Shown: positions 1 to 45,390 of the stretch, piece by piece
How positions within the stretch are numbered: position 1 is the stretch's first letter
How the letters are laid out: each line of letters opens with the position of its first letter
Source: Tubiluchus corallicola
Taxonomy: Eukaryota; Priapulida; Priapulimorpha; Priapulimorphida; Tubiluchidae
Length of the DNA stretch: 64,000 nucleotides
NCBI GenBank assembly: GCA_030141605.1
Contig: JAQGDQ010000109.1
Span: 404,001-468,000 of the forward strand
Direction of reading: 5' to 3'
Notes under the pieces: generated by a model
Told to the model about the DNA's origin: nothing
The model's database searches: none
The model's input: the letters and a program-made list of their open reading frames with translations, nothing else
Position numbers and translations under genes: made by a program

Positions 1-1069
1 TTACGTTATAGTTGCAGAAGTTAGGCACCATGTGACAACACGGCATTTGGGCACTAGCAGTCAAGCTGCCAGAATCATGAGCTTAAAACGTTTGTGCCAT
101 TTTTGGCGCCCTCTGGAAAACAAGTCTTAACTAGGACTTTTTTCAAAATCGACAGTCTATCATGGAGCGAGACATATTCTTTCATGTCTTGATTTTTTCC
201 AGAAAGGTTTTCTATGTTGAATAACAAATTCATCGATGTAGCAAGGCATTGTATAGCTTAAAATATATTTTATTGATCATAACCATTCAGATGTCTCGAA
301 ACATCATAGACAATAAAATACATTTTAAAACATTGGTATTTTAAAAGGGACGGTATATTTACTCATTTCTCTTGTGTCTTATGCACAAGTGAAAATTATT
401 TTTAATGACATGATGGCGAAGTATACCAAAGTCTAAATGTACATTTCTATATTTCTAACATGTATGTATGTGATAGACTAGCAAAATGATCGATACACTG
501 ACGAAATGACTAAATGTGCACTATTTGTTATATATACGTACCAGCGAAATGATAGACTGTCGATAAGGCAGAATGGTTAAATGATAAATTGGCAAAATGA
601 TAGAGTGGTAAAAAATGTGAACTAGCGAAGTGAGTGGTTGTCGTGCAAGAGCGTTAGATGAACCTATTGCGTAGTCACCAAGTGGATCTACTTGTACATT
701 GTACTGATCCCAGAGTTGATTACGATACTGTGGCAATTAAATTTTAACAGCTACGCTTTTACATCTATTTTTAAGCATCGTAACGCAGTTATTTAACATC
801 TCTTTGGCTTAACCATCATTAACGAAAAAAATACTACGAAACAAAAACTACCAAGGCGGCAAAGTACAGGCATCGAAATTCGAAAGCAGTTCATATTAAT
901 AAATGAAATGTGAATATATGTAATGCTCCGTTGAGATTACATTGATTTTACATTTCATTAATTTACATTTCAACTGTATTATGCTGAATTGAACAAGTAA
1001 GTTGGTTGATTAATTGATTGATTGATTGATTGACTTCCCGCTGTTACTTAACCAATACAACAAACGTAC
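1..1069. other. Start of intron 6, with a (ATTG)n microsatellite
   Basis: AT-rich sequence. About 1008-1034 is an (ATTG)n run. About 480-640 has loosely repeated motifs of the type [TC]AGC[GA]AAATGAT, reminiscent of the 16-bp unit near 35.2-35.6 kb but more diverged. No continuation exon of the minus-strand gene could be supported. Confidence 0.5.
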
Positions 1070-33449
<32,380 letters not shown>

Positions 33450-34010
33450 CGTGGTCTGTCGCCGCCAGGTTGAATCACCTGTTTATTTCTACGTCCCTGT
33501 GGACCACCCATCACGCATCAACGTCACATGACGCACCTACAATCACATAAAATCCAATTATTTCAGGTGCATATTCCCTTAATTGGATTACTGTTTTAGC
33601 AATGGCGTGGATGTGTGAGCAATGATAAATAAGAAAAGGTCAATGCTGTGAATGAGCGAAATTGCACCTGCGGGAAGCATGCAGCGCAAATAACAAATTT
33701 CCACTAATTGCAGTAATCCTGAGATGAAAATGCCTATAACTGCAATAATTATGATTACGAATGTTGCCGTGGCTCGTGTTGTTGTTTCCTCGTCATCAAC
33801 GTCTTGCTTCATTAGTTTGGCTGTTATTTGTTAAAGGACAAAAAAGGGGCACCTGAAGTAGGTTTCAGAAAAATCGTCTTAAAAATTATACTACTTTACA
33901 GCAATTTTATGCACATATTGTATTCGCGTGGGAAGGAATTTTTGTTTGTTTTCATTTTAAATCTCCCGCAATACTGTTCCGACTGCGCCATTACATGACG
34001 TCACTACGCC
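33450..34010 (-). promoter_or_regulatory. 5' flank of the CUB-EGF-SEA gene
   Basis: Immediate upstream region of the minus-strand gene; a promoter or 5' UTR exon must lie here or further right. An in-frame stop about 45 bases above the ATG supports the start choice. An AG (GGCGGCGACAG) six bases above the ATG could be an acceptor for a 5' UTR exon. No core promoter motif can be assigned with confidence. Confidence 0.35.
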
Positions 34011-34019
34011 GCGTAAATC

Positions 34020-34520
34020 AGGGGAAGAAAAGGCAATGTTAAATTATGACCCCAAAAAACTTTCCGTGCAAATCTATATTACTTAGCATTTCACTTACCT
34101 GCTGGAAAGACTTATGTAACTAGACTAATAATTTAAAATGTTTGTGCCAATTGGCAAAATATCGCTGACTCACCCTCCGGGGTGCGCCACTCACCAGCCA
34201 AAAAATGTATTTTTAATCTTATTGACAAGATGCAGTAATTTAAAATTTTACTTAATTAGCAACATATATGCTACGAATGCTCTGATTATTTTTTAAAACT
34301 TTACTTAATGTTATCTAAACTTGTTTCAAACGACCTACCAATAAAATGGCTGCGCCTAGCGGTCATAGCGGAAGTTTAAATTTACACGTTTTAACAGCGT
34401 TATGGCTGATGCAAGCCATGCATACGAAAAGGTAGTATGTAAGTGGTATAAAATTTCAAGACGAATTTTTTAAGCTTTATGTAAGTGGAGGGTTTTCTTG
34501 TGCTTTAAATTAAATTACCG
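34020..34520. repeat. Dispersed repeat copy (family of the foldback element)
   Basis: Shares a series of segments with 46140-46490: a GAAAGACTTATGTAACTAGA-type motif, a TGATTATTTTTTAAAACTTT block, AATGTTATCTAAACTTGTTT, and a GACGAATTTTTTAAGCTTT block. Order and spacing are kept, so these are diverged copies of one interspersed element. Its left part also matches the foldback arms at 26838-27253. No coding capacity is visible. Confidence 0.75.
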
Positions 34521-34638
34521 CCAAGTTAACGATGTTGCGCATTAGTCAAGGCTTTCTATAACTAAACATCTTATACATAAACACTAGTACTGATAAAACT
34601 CAGGAATTTCGAATTTAGGCATTTTGTAGTTAAATCTG

Positions 34639-34746
34639 GGGTCGGTTTCACAAAGTTGTCACTAAGTTAACGACGTCATTATTACATTCTCTTAACTATT
34701 AATAACGACGTCGTTAAGTTAGTGACGGCTGTGTGAAACCGGCGCC
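34639..34746. mobile_element. Palindromic MITE
   Basis: Inverted arms of about 39 bases, the left starting GGTCGGTTTCACAAAG and the right (reverse complement) starting GGCGCCGGTTTCACACAG, both continuing to GTTAACGACGT or CTTAACGACGT. They surround a spacer of about 27 bases. A short CTGG may be duplicated at both edges, but the superfamily is not assignable. Confidence 0.7.
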
Positions 34747-35234
34747 TGGACACTAAATTTGGACTGCTTAATAATCTTTGACATTCTTATTTTACTGTTG
34801 GCAAATGGTACTTCGCAATCTGAAAGTTAATCTAAATACTTGTTAACTGGACTTACTAAACTACTGATCATCTTTAACAAAGAACCCACGCGCGCTAAAA
34901 AGGTAGTAAGTTGGAGTCATTGACTGCAGATACATGATAATTTGTAACCAGGAAATTTAAAATGTGAACACTTGGGAACTTCATGGAGTCTTAAAGTCAG
35001 ATAAGCATAAACACTGGGTAACTGTTAGCAAGATTTCACTTGCCAAGTGGCTACGTTAAGCGTCACTAATATCTATACTAAAAAGTTTGTTAACCAATGG
35101 CACTAGTTACGAAACAATAAATCACCACAGATGTCACACTTTCTAAATGTACGGATTTCAAGAACCCAACGTAATTAAAATGGCAAAGTATCTAAGAATT
35201 TGGTGCGTGGTTCCTTTTGATGGTATCCACCTAT

Positions 35235-35614
35235 TTCGCCAATGGTACAATTCGCCAGTGGTACAGCTCGCCAGTAAAACATTTTGACAGTGCACATTTT
35301 GCAAGGAAAATTTCTCTGCTCTATTCCATTATCATTTCCTTTTCTATTCAACAAATTTTTCATTTTGTTAATGATGCTTTTCGCCAGAGAAAATCGTCTC
35401 TGCTACATTTTCACATCATTTACTTTTCTACTCAAATGTTTCGGTTCGCCAGTGGTACATTTCCCCAGCTACGTGTTATCTTTATACAATGTCATTAATA
35501 TAATACATAGCCACTGTCAAGGCGTTTGCTGGTGAAATATACCACTGGCAAAATGTACCACTGGCGAACTGTATTACAGGCGAACTGTACCACTGGCGCT
35601 TTGTGCATTGGCGA
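35235..35614. repeat. 16-bp repeat units in inverted blocks
   Basis: Units of the type TTCGCCAGTGGTACAT occur about three times on the plus strand at 35235-35280 and once at about 35446. They also occur about five times in opposite orientation at 35529-35614. The two blocks are about 250 bases apart and could pair. Confidence 0.75.
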
Positions 35615-36093
35615 AGTGACATACATTCATCCAACTTATATGGCACCCTGCATGGTATATAACAGCTAGCACAGCACCATGACGCAAAATCCAGATACAA
35701 TTCACCAAACTACCCAGGTTAGTTTCCCCAGAAATCACTTGTACTCTTTGTTTTTTTCTCTAATCTGTGCTTCCCGCTGCAACAAAAATAAACTGAACAC
35801 TTTCAATACGTAACTTGGTTTCAATGTCAGGGAGGACTAAAATTTGTGCTCCAAATGCAACAACAGCCCAGGTGTTATTAATAATAAGCACACGCAAGTC
35901 ACGCTGAATACCCGTTAGAACCGAGTTCGTCCATAAGCGGCTATAAGACAACATTGCAGACTTCGAACAATATAATAATGAAAGCTAGGATTACAAATCG
36001 CGAAACATTGCGAATGGGAAAAATAGGATTAACATGCACACGAATGACAAGGATTCTATAACCATAGTGCTACTGTAAATGAATTGAAGTGAG

Positions 36094-36135
36094 TTGAGTC
36101 GTTTATTGCAGAACCAAAGTTCCATATTACAACAT
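36094..36135 (-). repeat. Possible LINE/SINE 3' end
   Basis: The minus strand reads GTAATATGGAACTTTGGTTC then TGCAATAAA, resembling the minus-strand sequence at 40168-40210 (TGTAATTCAACCTTTTGGTTGT then AATAAA). Two similar tails suggest one retroposon family. Confidence 0.35.
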
Positions 36136-39100
36136 GTAAACATGAAAAAAATAATAACAATACACATATATCACTATATCAAAGAAAAATTAAATAATAC
36201 AAATAATAATACAAAATACGACTATATGCCTATGTACACAAATAATAATAATAATAATAATAATAATACTAAAAATCATTTCTGCAAGGGCATGTTAAAT
36301 TCAAAGTTCACAATAAACAGAGTTTGTAGCCAACTCATTATGTATAATATTTCAAATTAATTCAATTTGTAATGTTTCGGTATATTAATTCGTGTAAAGC
36401 GAAACTATCGACGACATAAACGATAACACAAAGAACAAAAATAAACATTTCAACAATAACTTTTAACTGCTGTAACGCATACTTCTTGAACAATCCTATA
36501 CTCGATTACTATATGCACTTATATAATTAGGTAGCACCAAGCGTGAACGACCAGCAGCCTTACTTATGTAATCATGGCAGTAATAATATGGCTTCGCTTC
36601 GCATTAAACCAGTATTACTGTACATATTTACCATACACTACCATGTGCAGCACTAGTCATGTTCCCATACACAATTAAAGAGCAGTAGTTTAGCAGTTTT
36701 CATATACCTATCAAACATTTCGTTTGACATGAGTTTCCATGCAATTTCACAATAAAATGTAAAAATAAATGCGTTCACGCCCGACGATTATTTCTAACAT
36801 AGTTATTCCTTTCCATTTCCTTTTTTCAGAATTGAATCGGCACACAGTTAAAAAATAACAAGACCCATATTTACAGAAAACTTGCCAATAGGTCAGGCGC
36901 ATAGTTCTCTTAACAGCAAAATTATGTAATTTACTTTTTCTAAATTTTAAAATAGCAAGAAGCTTAAACTTTCGTACATACAATACATTACTGTGCGTGA
37001 GACCGCTTTATATGGTTCATAACGAAAAAGACCGTTCTGTAATTCGATACTAAATATTTCGTATTAAAAATGGCAATGTTAATTAGAGGAGACTTCGCGA
37101 CATATGAAATCATAAATACAGACAAAACAAATTTTCTTGGGCCATTTTACACACAGGCATGAAAACTGGTGCATAAGCGGTTTGTCGTTTACAAATAGGC
37201 GTTGAAATAGTCTAAATGGCCGTAGTGATCGATTTTTTTTCGAAACGTGATTTGAAAATATCGGATAATAGTCGACTCAAGTTCCCAAGAAGCTCTAAGT
37301 CCCTAACTGGCGTTCAGAAACTAATTAAACAATTTAACACAAAGCTTACAAAACACTATATGAAGCAAAATTCCTATACTGATCACTATACAGCATTGCT
37401 ATAAAAAACTTAAATATTATACACCTGTGGTACACCAAGATCGCCGCTTCGCTATGAAAACTGCAAAAGAGGTACAAGAAACACATCTACTGGATCGGTG
37501 ACTCACCTTATCCTTGGTATCCAAGCTACAGCCATGCCAGTAATGACCTTTCTCTTAAAGGCTGATGTACTGTGTGCGAAAATGTGCAAAAAATGCAAGG
37601 ATAAATTAACAAACTATGGCTGTTTTAATTTTACTGTGAAATCAAGTTTGGAAAGAAGTCTACGTGAATCGCGATAGCACATCAAAAGCGCGAATGTAAA
37701 AGTTAAACATGCAGAAGTAAAGCTTACTGCAAGATGACGTAAAACGGTCTACTGTATAGTAAATATTACGTTTTCTAAGTATTTATACCTGGCAGCCAGT
37801 ACTTTTAATAAAATAAAATTTACCTGCATGTTGACTTTCATTTGTTATTTACATTAGGCTTGCTTTCTACGTTAAGCACGCACCCACACTGGTATAATCT
37901 CACTTTTCACTTACTGGTAATCACGACTGTATACGCTGAAATTAGCCAACTATTGTACACACATCCAGCGCTCACACGCGAGTGTTGAACAAATGAAGCA
38001 CGTACTACGTCTCCGTCACTCTCAGCATGCGCTTTTGACTGCTGAATCCCGGGTTGTGCCGCGCAGCTATTGTTCGAGCAAATCAATAGATTAGATTACA
38101 CCAACCGTCAGCTTCACATTATAAACTATACTTCGATTATCAATGTCACTACTAAGCAGTCCGAAACCTGGTATAATGTTATCTGCAAGAGACGTCCGTT
38201 ACTGTGCTCCCGATATTTCTTACCTCAGAAAAGGCATTTTGTCATGTTCGTTTCCTGTTTTTTCCTTATTATATTTTGGAATGCCGCTAATGCCGTCCCG
38301 CAAAAATCAGGAATCCTAATTTGCGCTCATTGACTAAAAATTCATTAAACCAGCTACATGTATATCAGCTAATTAGTGTACCTAGCAGTTACATGTTGAA
38401 CTGCCAAGAAAGAACTAAACACTGAAATTTGCAAGACAAGATATACCTATCATTATGGTCGAGAACTGAACTAAAGAGCTTGACAATGCGCCGATAGCAC
38501 GGCTGCATGACTTCGACGCGTACTTAGTAAGTTCCACAACTTGTCTTCATTGCTATTCCTATATTGTAAGTACTTCCTAAAAACCCTCTAAACTAGGTTT
38601 ATCGTCATTTGTTTCCTTTACTGGCAGAACACTGATATGACTTTTATGACTGGTGCCATTAATCATTAAATAGTTTATTTTTACTTACGCTTTATCTGCA
38701 GTAGAAAATGAATAAAAAGTACAGTTATTATAAAGTCAATAAGTTGTTAAAGCTAAAAACAAATTTAATCTGCAAATAAAAGACGCACAGTAAATACAGC
38801 AAATATAGTCTTTTATGCAGTTCGAAATGGTGTAAGCTTGTATCTAGCAGGTTACTAATTGCGCTGACGTTCGTGGTAGGACCGAAACATATCTCAGTGT
38901 CAAGGATCAGATGACACAGTGAATAGACAGATGGCGTCTCAATTACGTAAGGATGTGTACACCACCTTCATCCCCCCTCAGCGAGGCAAATAGCCGGTAG
39001 ACAGTATGAAATACGAGAACATTTAGAAGCGAACCTAGACACGCAGACGCCTAACAGACACCCGTCCATTTATCAACCAGGCCCAGTGTTGCTGATGTCG

Positions 39101-39469
39101 CCAAGCATATACCGTTCTCAATCACTATTTCCCTCGCCTGATAAAAATTACGAAGCTTGGCTACCGTAAGGCGGCCAGACGTCTTTCTCTTAAAAAGACA
39201 GTCCTGATTTTGGGCACTATGTCCTTCGTCTTTCTTAACCGTTACTTTGCTCTTCTTTTTGTGGTCTAAAATTTATATAAACTGCCGTTCATATATTTTA
39301 AGTTTTCAGACAGCGAGAAATTCAGAAACCGAGAGCCGAGAACTGTAATTTTTATTACAATTTTATACAGCTGTAGTTGGCTGCACTACTACAGTATGAA
39401 CAGTATCACGTGACTAAAGTCAAACAAAACAAAACCTCTTACACTAAAAAGATAAAGAATTATTTAAAT

Positions 39470-39507
39470 GCACCATCGTCATCATCATCATCATCATCGT
39501 CGTCGTC
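39470..39507. repeat. (CAT/CGT)n microsatellite
   Basis: A short trinucleotide run, CATCAT changing to CGTCGT. Confidence 0.85.
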
Positions 39508-40159
39508 ACTATTGCTACCGTTATTGCTACATTTGTTCTTCCGTTGCTGTTATTGTTACAATATTTTGTAATGAGACATTTTTTCTGTTTAGTACCAAAT
39601 TTTTCAGCACCATACTTTACATATACCAAATTTACCTGTACCAAAGTACAGTCGGTACCAAACTTGCCTACATTCCTTGGAAACTGAAAGTCCGCATTAA
39701 AGCAGCGTTTCCAAACCAGAATTATGGAAGAAACAGGCTGCCAATCCATTCATGCCCTTAAAACTATGTACATTGTACAGTAAACACTTTTTGTGTCTGC
39801 GACCGTTGAAACCAATGTTTTCCAACAATCACAAACTTGAATTTTCTACAAAATGTCTATAGAATAATAAGTAGTGCAAATGCAGTGAAGCTTTTTTAAT
39901 CTCACTTATCCGTTAGACGAGCATCTGCCTCCAAGCGACGGCTTCTTTTGTTGGGCGGTAAATCTTCTCAAGATGTTGAGCATCAAAGTAAAACGCCACT
40001 AAAAGCTATTGTACGTCCAGCAGCTTCTCTGTCAAGTAAACGTGGCTCGTCCACTGATTGACTGTGTTACAGCAGCAAGAAAATTAATCACATCATCTTC
40101 TCATCTATTGGGCATGTTGTAAGTTATTTTTAAGTCTTAAGATAACAGTATTTTCTATA

Positions 40160-40310
40160 AGTTTTATAAGTTTTATTTATCATCATTACAACCAAAAGGT
40201 TGAATTACAGTACAGCTTAAAATTGCTGTAATTGCTTAAATTGCGTAAAAATTGCTTAAAATATAAAAATATTAATAATAATTATAAAAATATAACAGTA
40301 TTGGAAGCGA
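40160..40310 (-). repeat. Possible LINE/SINE 3' end
   Basis: On the minus strand an AT-rich region ends CAACCTTTTGGTTGTAATGA and then ATAAATAAAAC, in the style of LINE 3' termini. No coding part was recognised. Confidence 0.35.
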
Positions 40311-40329
40311 AATCTGTTAAGGGCAAAAC

Positions 40330-42150
40330 TGAGAAGTTGAAAATAAGTTCTACGTGAAACACGTGTGGAAATGTGGAAACTTAATCACTATTTTACTGCA
40401 TTTTCTGCTGCCAGATCTCACAAATCTGCAATTTACGGCTTTGCCTTCAGTGGTTCCAAATCAGTAGTCTCGAAACTATAATTTCAGGCCTGTGGGGCTG
40501 CGAATGCACTACAATTTTCTAAAATCAATTATAAAAAGCTGTTACAGCTTACATTTAAATTTTTAGTTCGTGCTAGCAAAAGAGGTATGTGACACTAGAA
40601 ACATCCATGTAAGTAGCAGTCTCTTTAATATGCAAGTACTAATTTGTCCCATGAAGCTTCTAAAGTAATTATTTATTAAATTTAACTCTGAAAAGCTCTT
40701 CTTTTCAGAAGCTACATTTACCTGAATTACTAAAACAGCGCTAACGACGAACACACTTTGATCATTTGAACACGAATGCTCAAATTTAGATATTTTTGTC
40801 AGTTAAGTGTTTTGCTTTCTTGTAGCCCCACTCATTCCACCTACCTCTCTTTCCCTTATTAGTTGTACAGAACTACACAAACTAATATAAAAGAACTTAT
40901 TTAGAACCTACCCAGGAGGCTCAACTAATCTTACTGTTGTAATTGTAGTAACAACAGTAGTAACTTCTAAATTTACAATTGGGTGCTACATGCAATGTAG
41001 TTTAATGCTATGATAACGTGGTATAATAAATGTTTACTTAGAATCCCAGAGACGTCAGAAACCCAGACATGCAGAGACAAGTTTCTAAGCATCTATAGCA
41101 CTATGTTGCAGCAGGTGATAGCATCAGAATTATGCTTGAATATTACAGAGCGTCCAGTAATTTACTAGACGTAACGCATAAATTTCATGTATAACCATAA
41201 TAATGGATTACCTTGACGTAATATACAGCTCGTAACTTATACAGGCGACACGCCTTTGACATTATGAGATGTGTGTGTTAAAACCTAAAGGGTAAATAAA
41301 AAACACCAAAAGCTTGCAGACAAACTGAAACAGCGTACAGAATACGACTTTGCGCTGATCACAAACACAATAATCACGAATATCGCTTGCGTATTGCTGT
41401 TGTTGCATGATCAACGGCCCACTTGCAAGGGGTTCACCTTCCCAAGGGCCTACATGCAATTGCAGGAACTGCGGGCTACTGTATTACAAACTACTTCGCG
41501 TGAGCTCCCATCTCATTTCCAAATAAGGTTTTCATCATCTTCACCAGCTTCATCAATAACATCATCTCGCTATTGTTACTACAGTTATGTGTCAATTTCT
41601 GCATCCTACATTTACTGCATTATTGTTCGTCAAGGATCCGTAGAGAAAAAACATAACCAGAAAAAATTTCCACCCCTGGTATGTAACTTCAACTTAACAA
41701 ACTCTTTCCTTTTTGCACCTCTTGCCTGGCTATTACTGAAGTGTATTCAGAAATATTGCCAAGGGAACTAATCACTCACGAGCAGACAAATAGCTTCTGA
41801 AAAGTCAAACATTTTTGAACATAGACAGATAATAGCGATATCTGCATGGTTTTCAGTGTCAGACCAAAAGTGTGTATTTCTTTGATGTGATGAATATTAT
41901 ATATTGTTATGCCACATTAAGTTGCGCTGTGTCACATTACATCATATAGGATATCATATGCTATATTATATGCTCTCATGTCCTTGGCTCTCATATATCA
42001 ATTTACATACGTTTGCGTATACTTATTGTACTCTATCACGTCATTGCTACGTATTTAGTGCGGCATATGATTGGGCTTCGTGTATATGTAGGCCTACGCA
42101 ACGGCTTGGATAATGGCTGCACTTCTGCATTGAATAGGTATTCTAATCTT
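40330..42150. other. No supported feature
   Basis: Nothing recognisable. A 125-codon open frame at 41394-41771 (plus) has serine-rich, biased composition and no motif, so I do not call it a gene. Confidence 0.5.
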
Positions 42151-42151
42151 A

Positions 42152-42465
42152 ACACTATCAGATACGATAAACCCGCACATAGAAGCGTTTTCCAGCTGCA
42201 TTAATGGAAACTGTCGTGTACGCATTACGCATCACGCAGCGCTTGTTGCGGAAACACTACCAGATACGATAAACCCACACATAGAAGCGTTTTCCAGCTG
42301 CATTAATGGAAACGGTCGTGTACGCATTACGCAGCACGCAGCGCTTGTTGCGGAAACACTATCAGATACGATAAACCCGCACAGAGAAGCGTTTTCCAGC
42401 CGCTTTAATGGAAACCGTCGTGTACGCATTACGCAGCGCGCAGTGCCTGTTGCCGAAATTCTTCA
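42152..42465. repeat. 102-bp tandem repeat, three copies
   Basis: Period 102 bases, with AGAAGCG recurring at 42181, 42283 and 42385. Each unit carries an internal palindrome (GTTTTCCA ... TGGAAAC) and a GCAGCGC-rich segment, more G+C rich than the surroundings. Confidence 0.9.
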
Positions 42466-43882
42466 AGCTGATTTAACAGAAACCATTACAGGAATTACAC
42501 TTTACGCATCACGCATTAATGCGTAAAATTAGACGGCCACAAGGAGACATTCGATAGTGAAATTACACTCTGGGATAATTTTTGCCCTCACAGCAGTCCG
42601 AACACAGCAGGACCGCCAATGCAGCCTGTCAGTTATAGGCCTATTTATTTTAAAGAAAAAAGAAAAATATGAGCTGCAATAAATTAAAAAGTGAACCTGC
42701 AACTATTTATGATTATGGATAGACGTGTTATAAGAGTAATTGACATAACCATTTGCTTCAGTTAAACAGAATAACCTCGTGGGAAATTAAAAAAGCCTTT
42801 CATTTAACGAAATTACCACAGTAATTACACAAACGCATCTAAGGCCTACATTCTTTCTAGCCAGTAAACTTTCTCATTTTTGTAAAATCTGTGTAGCTGA
42901 AGAAACAGTTTAATTTTTCACATTTCATTTGTATTTGTAGAGGCAAACAAGATTATTTTATATTATATTTTGCATTGTTATCATATCCGAGCCATGAAAA
43001 ACTGCAATAAACTTTTCAATCAGCAACTAAACCGTAGTAAAACATTTATTGCATACAATAAACATAAAGTTAATAAAGAGTATGCAACTTGATTATTGTA
43101 CGTTATTGTAAATTTGAGAAATGAAACAAGATGTGACCAAAACTTAGAACTTGCCTCGGGTGAAAAATTCATGAAGCAATTCTTCAATGACTTCACCATC
43201 TTATTGTGTTTCAATTAGGCCTTTTAATAGCACTAGCGTTCTATAAACATTTAATCATCCACATTCTACTCAACAGTCTTGGTATAGCACAAAATCAATT
43301 TTCTCAACTTCACGGAGCGTTTAATCCAGAAAAAGACGTTTATAAGTTTGGTTGGCTTCACAACTAGAGAGCATCAAATACTCGGTAAGCTAACGAAATT
43401 GTGATCCTAGAGCTGCTTTCATCTTGTTTTGATTAGTCCGCAAGCACAAAAACTATTCAAACAAATGCACAACTGCTGCTGCTGCTGCTGATTTAAAAAT
43501 GTCCTATTTCCTAGTGAAGGCGATTGCAACGATGGCAATGATGGCGGCAGTGACGGTAGCGATAATGATAATGATTATGGTAATAATTACTGAGAACGCT
43601 ATATTTGCCCATGATAACGACAATGCTAACAACAGTAAAGATAATGTATGGTGAAGGAACCGGAGGAAATTGCAGACTTGGATAGTTGGTGGTAGTTGGT
43701 GTTGTGATCGCGGTGATAATGACAATGATGGCTGAGAGGTAACAGCAATGACGATCGCAGAAGTATTGTTAGTAGTGGTGTCAATTGTGTGATGCCGCGA
43801 TAATGGCTTCCTAGTTTCCTAGAGGCGGCATTGGACAGAGACAATTATAGCAATGGTGGGGACAACAAAAGACAACGATAAC

Positions 43883-43938
43883 AAAGTGATGATGATGATG
43901 ATGATGATGATGATAGTGATGATGGCGACGATGATGAT
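43883..43938. repeat. (GAT)n microsatellite
   Basis: A GATGAT run interrupted by AGT and GGC triplets. Confidence 0.9.
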
Positions 43939-44560
43939 GCTATGATGCTATTTCATGGCAACAACAGCAGAGCAGCAGCAGCAGTAGCACATTATTTTGA
44001 TGCTAATCAGAACAGCCGTATCATAATTACGTCTTTGTTATTATATTATCTAATTGTAGTATCGAACTCACAACCTCAGTGCTGGAAAATAAGCACGAAT
44101 TCAGTCGCCCTAAACATCCTTGAGTAATTTACCGTTAAAACATGTTCATAAAAGAAAGAAGCCATTTCCTCGGCAGTACCTTCCTTTAATCAGTTTGGGC
44201 AAAATTTAATCAAGTCTTATTGAGCGACAGACAAATAATCATAGTCTTTATACGCTCGTGCGGGTTTTTCCAGTATACAAAGGCAAGTCTGTCATTTTCA
44301 TAAGGATGGAAAAATATCATGCCAATCAATGGATAGTAGCCTCAACAGCATCATTCTAGACAGATGTCACCTTCAGCGCTGGGATAATGCCACTAAGCTT
44401 CATTTTTCATCTATTTGATTGCAGTTTAGAGTGAATAGATACGATAGCATAATAATTTGGCCGCGTACGTGCGTATTGTGAGTGATTATATGTTCGCGTG
44501 TCTTACATTGCTTTTAAGTGTTGTCCTTACGTGTCGTACTAATTTTTGAAGTAAAACTGC

Positions 44561-44568
44561 TCCCTCCC

Positions 44569-44618
<50 letters not shown>
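44561..44618. repeat. Poly-C followed by (CT)n
   Basis: About 13 C residues run directly into about 19 CT units. Confidence 0.95.
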
Positions 44619-44623
<5 letters not shown>

Positions 44624-44997
44624 ATTTTCTCTTTTTTCTGTTTCGAGCTCATGTTATACAAAAGTTTTAACAGGTATAACTCTGAAAACAGCTATCCTGG
44701 ATATTAGTCAAATGACGGGCAGCATCAAAATAATCAACTAAAAGGTAAAACCACAAGCTTAGGATTTAGGTATCGATGAAGAGTAACCCCTTATTAGCTA
44801 GTTGGCTTGGCCAATGCTCTTTCTCGCAATAATCAGTATACAAAATCAATATCAACATTGACTTCGTGCCTTCATTAACCTAGATCACGAAGTCAGTCAA
44901 GTTAAGCAGCTTACTGAGAGTTACTGAGCCGAAGCAATTAAGCCAACAAGATAACTTATAACTATAAAAAGCAAAATGTCACACTACGCACTGCATG

Positions 44998-45208
44998 ACA
45001 AAGACAAAGACAACATTTATTTACCGTCGTTCATTTAACAGACGGCATTAGCACTAACAGCTATTTAGCCACTAGCGACTGTGTAAGGTACACATAAACA
45101 ACAAATGATACTTAGGGTACATGCCCTGACGTTTGCAGCTGCTAAACTCGAACTCAAGACTGCGCGGTTGCAGTCCGAAATCTACAACACTAGGCCACCC
45201 ATGTCAGG
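44998..45208 (-). mobile_element. tRNA-derived SINE
   Basis: On the minus strand the head GGTGGCCTAGTG (A-box) is followed about 40 bases later by GAGTTCGAGTTTA (B-box-like). An unrelated body follows and then the tail AAATAAATGTTGTC, TTTGTC, TTTGTC. A tRNA-like head with internal Pol III boxes plus a short tandem tail is the usual SINE layout. The A-box resembles that of the SINE at 54317-54475 but the tails differ. Target duplications were not resolved. Confidence 0.65.
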
Positions 45209-45390
45209 ACCTGAAAATCAGAGGCGCAAGTTTCATTTACGATATAAAAATAGGCTTAATTAGCATAGGCACATTTCAAAAATGTAAGGTAATATTATTA
45301 CCATTCCTTGGCAATTTGTTTTTGCTGTTACACGTTTGCCTTCTGCTCTTGAAAGACAATCGCAACTGCCGCTACGGCCACTGTAACAGG

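Larger units (their letters stand above)
35700..40150. other. Region with no supported gene
   Basis: AT-rich sequence with an (AAT)n run at 36241-36268, a possible retroposon tail at 36094-36135 and a CATCAT/CGTCGT tract at about 39470-39507. No exon with convincing protein similarity or splice context was seen. Confidence 0.55.

Noticed and set aside
521-736. Possible next exon of the CUB-EGF-SEA gene on the minus strand (after an acceptor-like CCACAG, with a plausible peptide)
   Set aside because: Exon 6 leaves in phase 1, and joining this acceptor in phase 1 gives an immediate stop. No intermediate exon that would fix the phase was found.
33588-33812. 74-codon minus-strand frame with a hydrophobic stretch upstream of exon 1
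   Set aside because: No motif, no splice link to exon 1 that would keep frame, and low-complexity composition. Could be a uORF but unsupported.
41394-41771. 125-codon plus-strand frame
   Set aside because: Serine/tyrosine-biased with no motif or conserved pattern that I recognise; a chance frame of this length is plausible in 64 kb.
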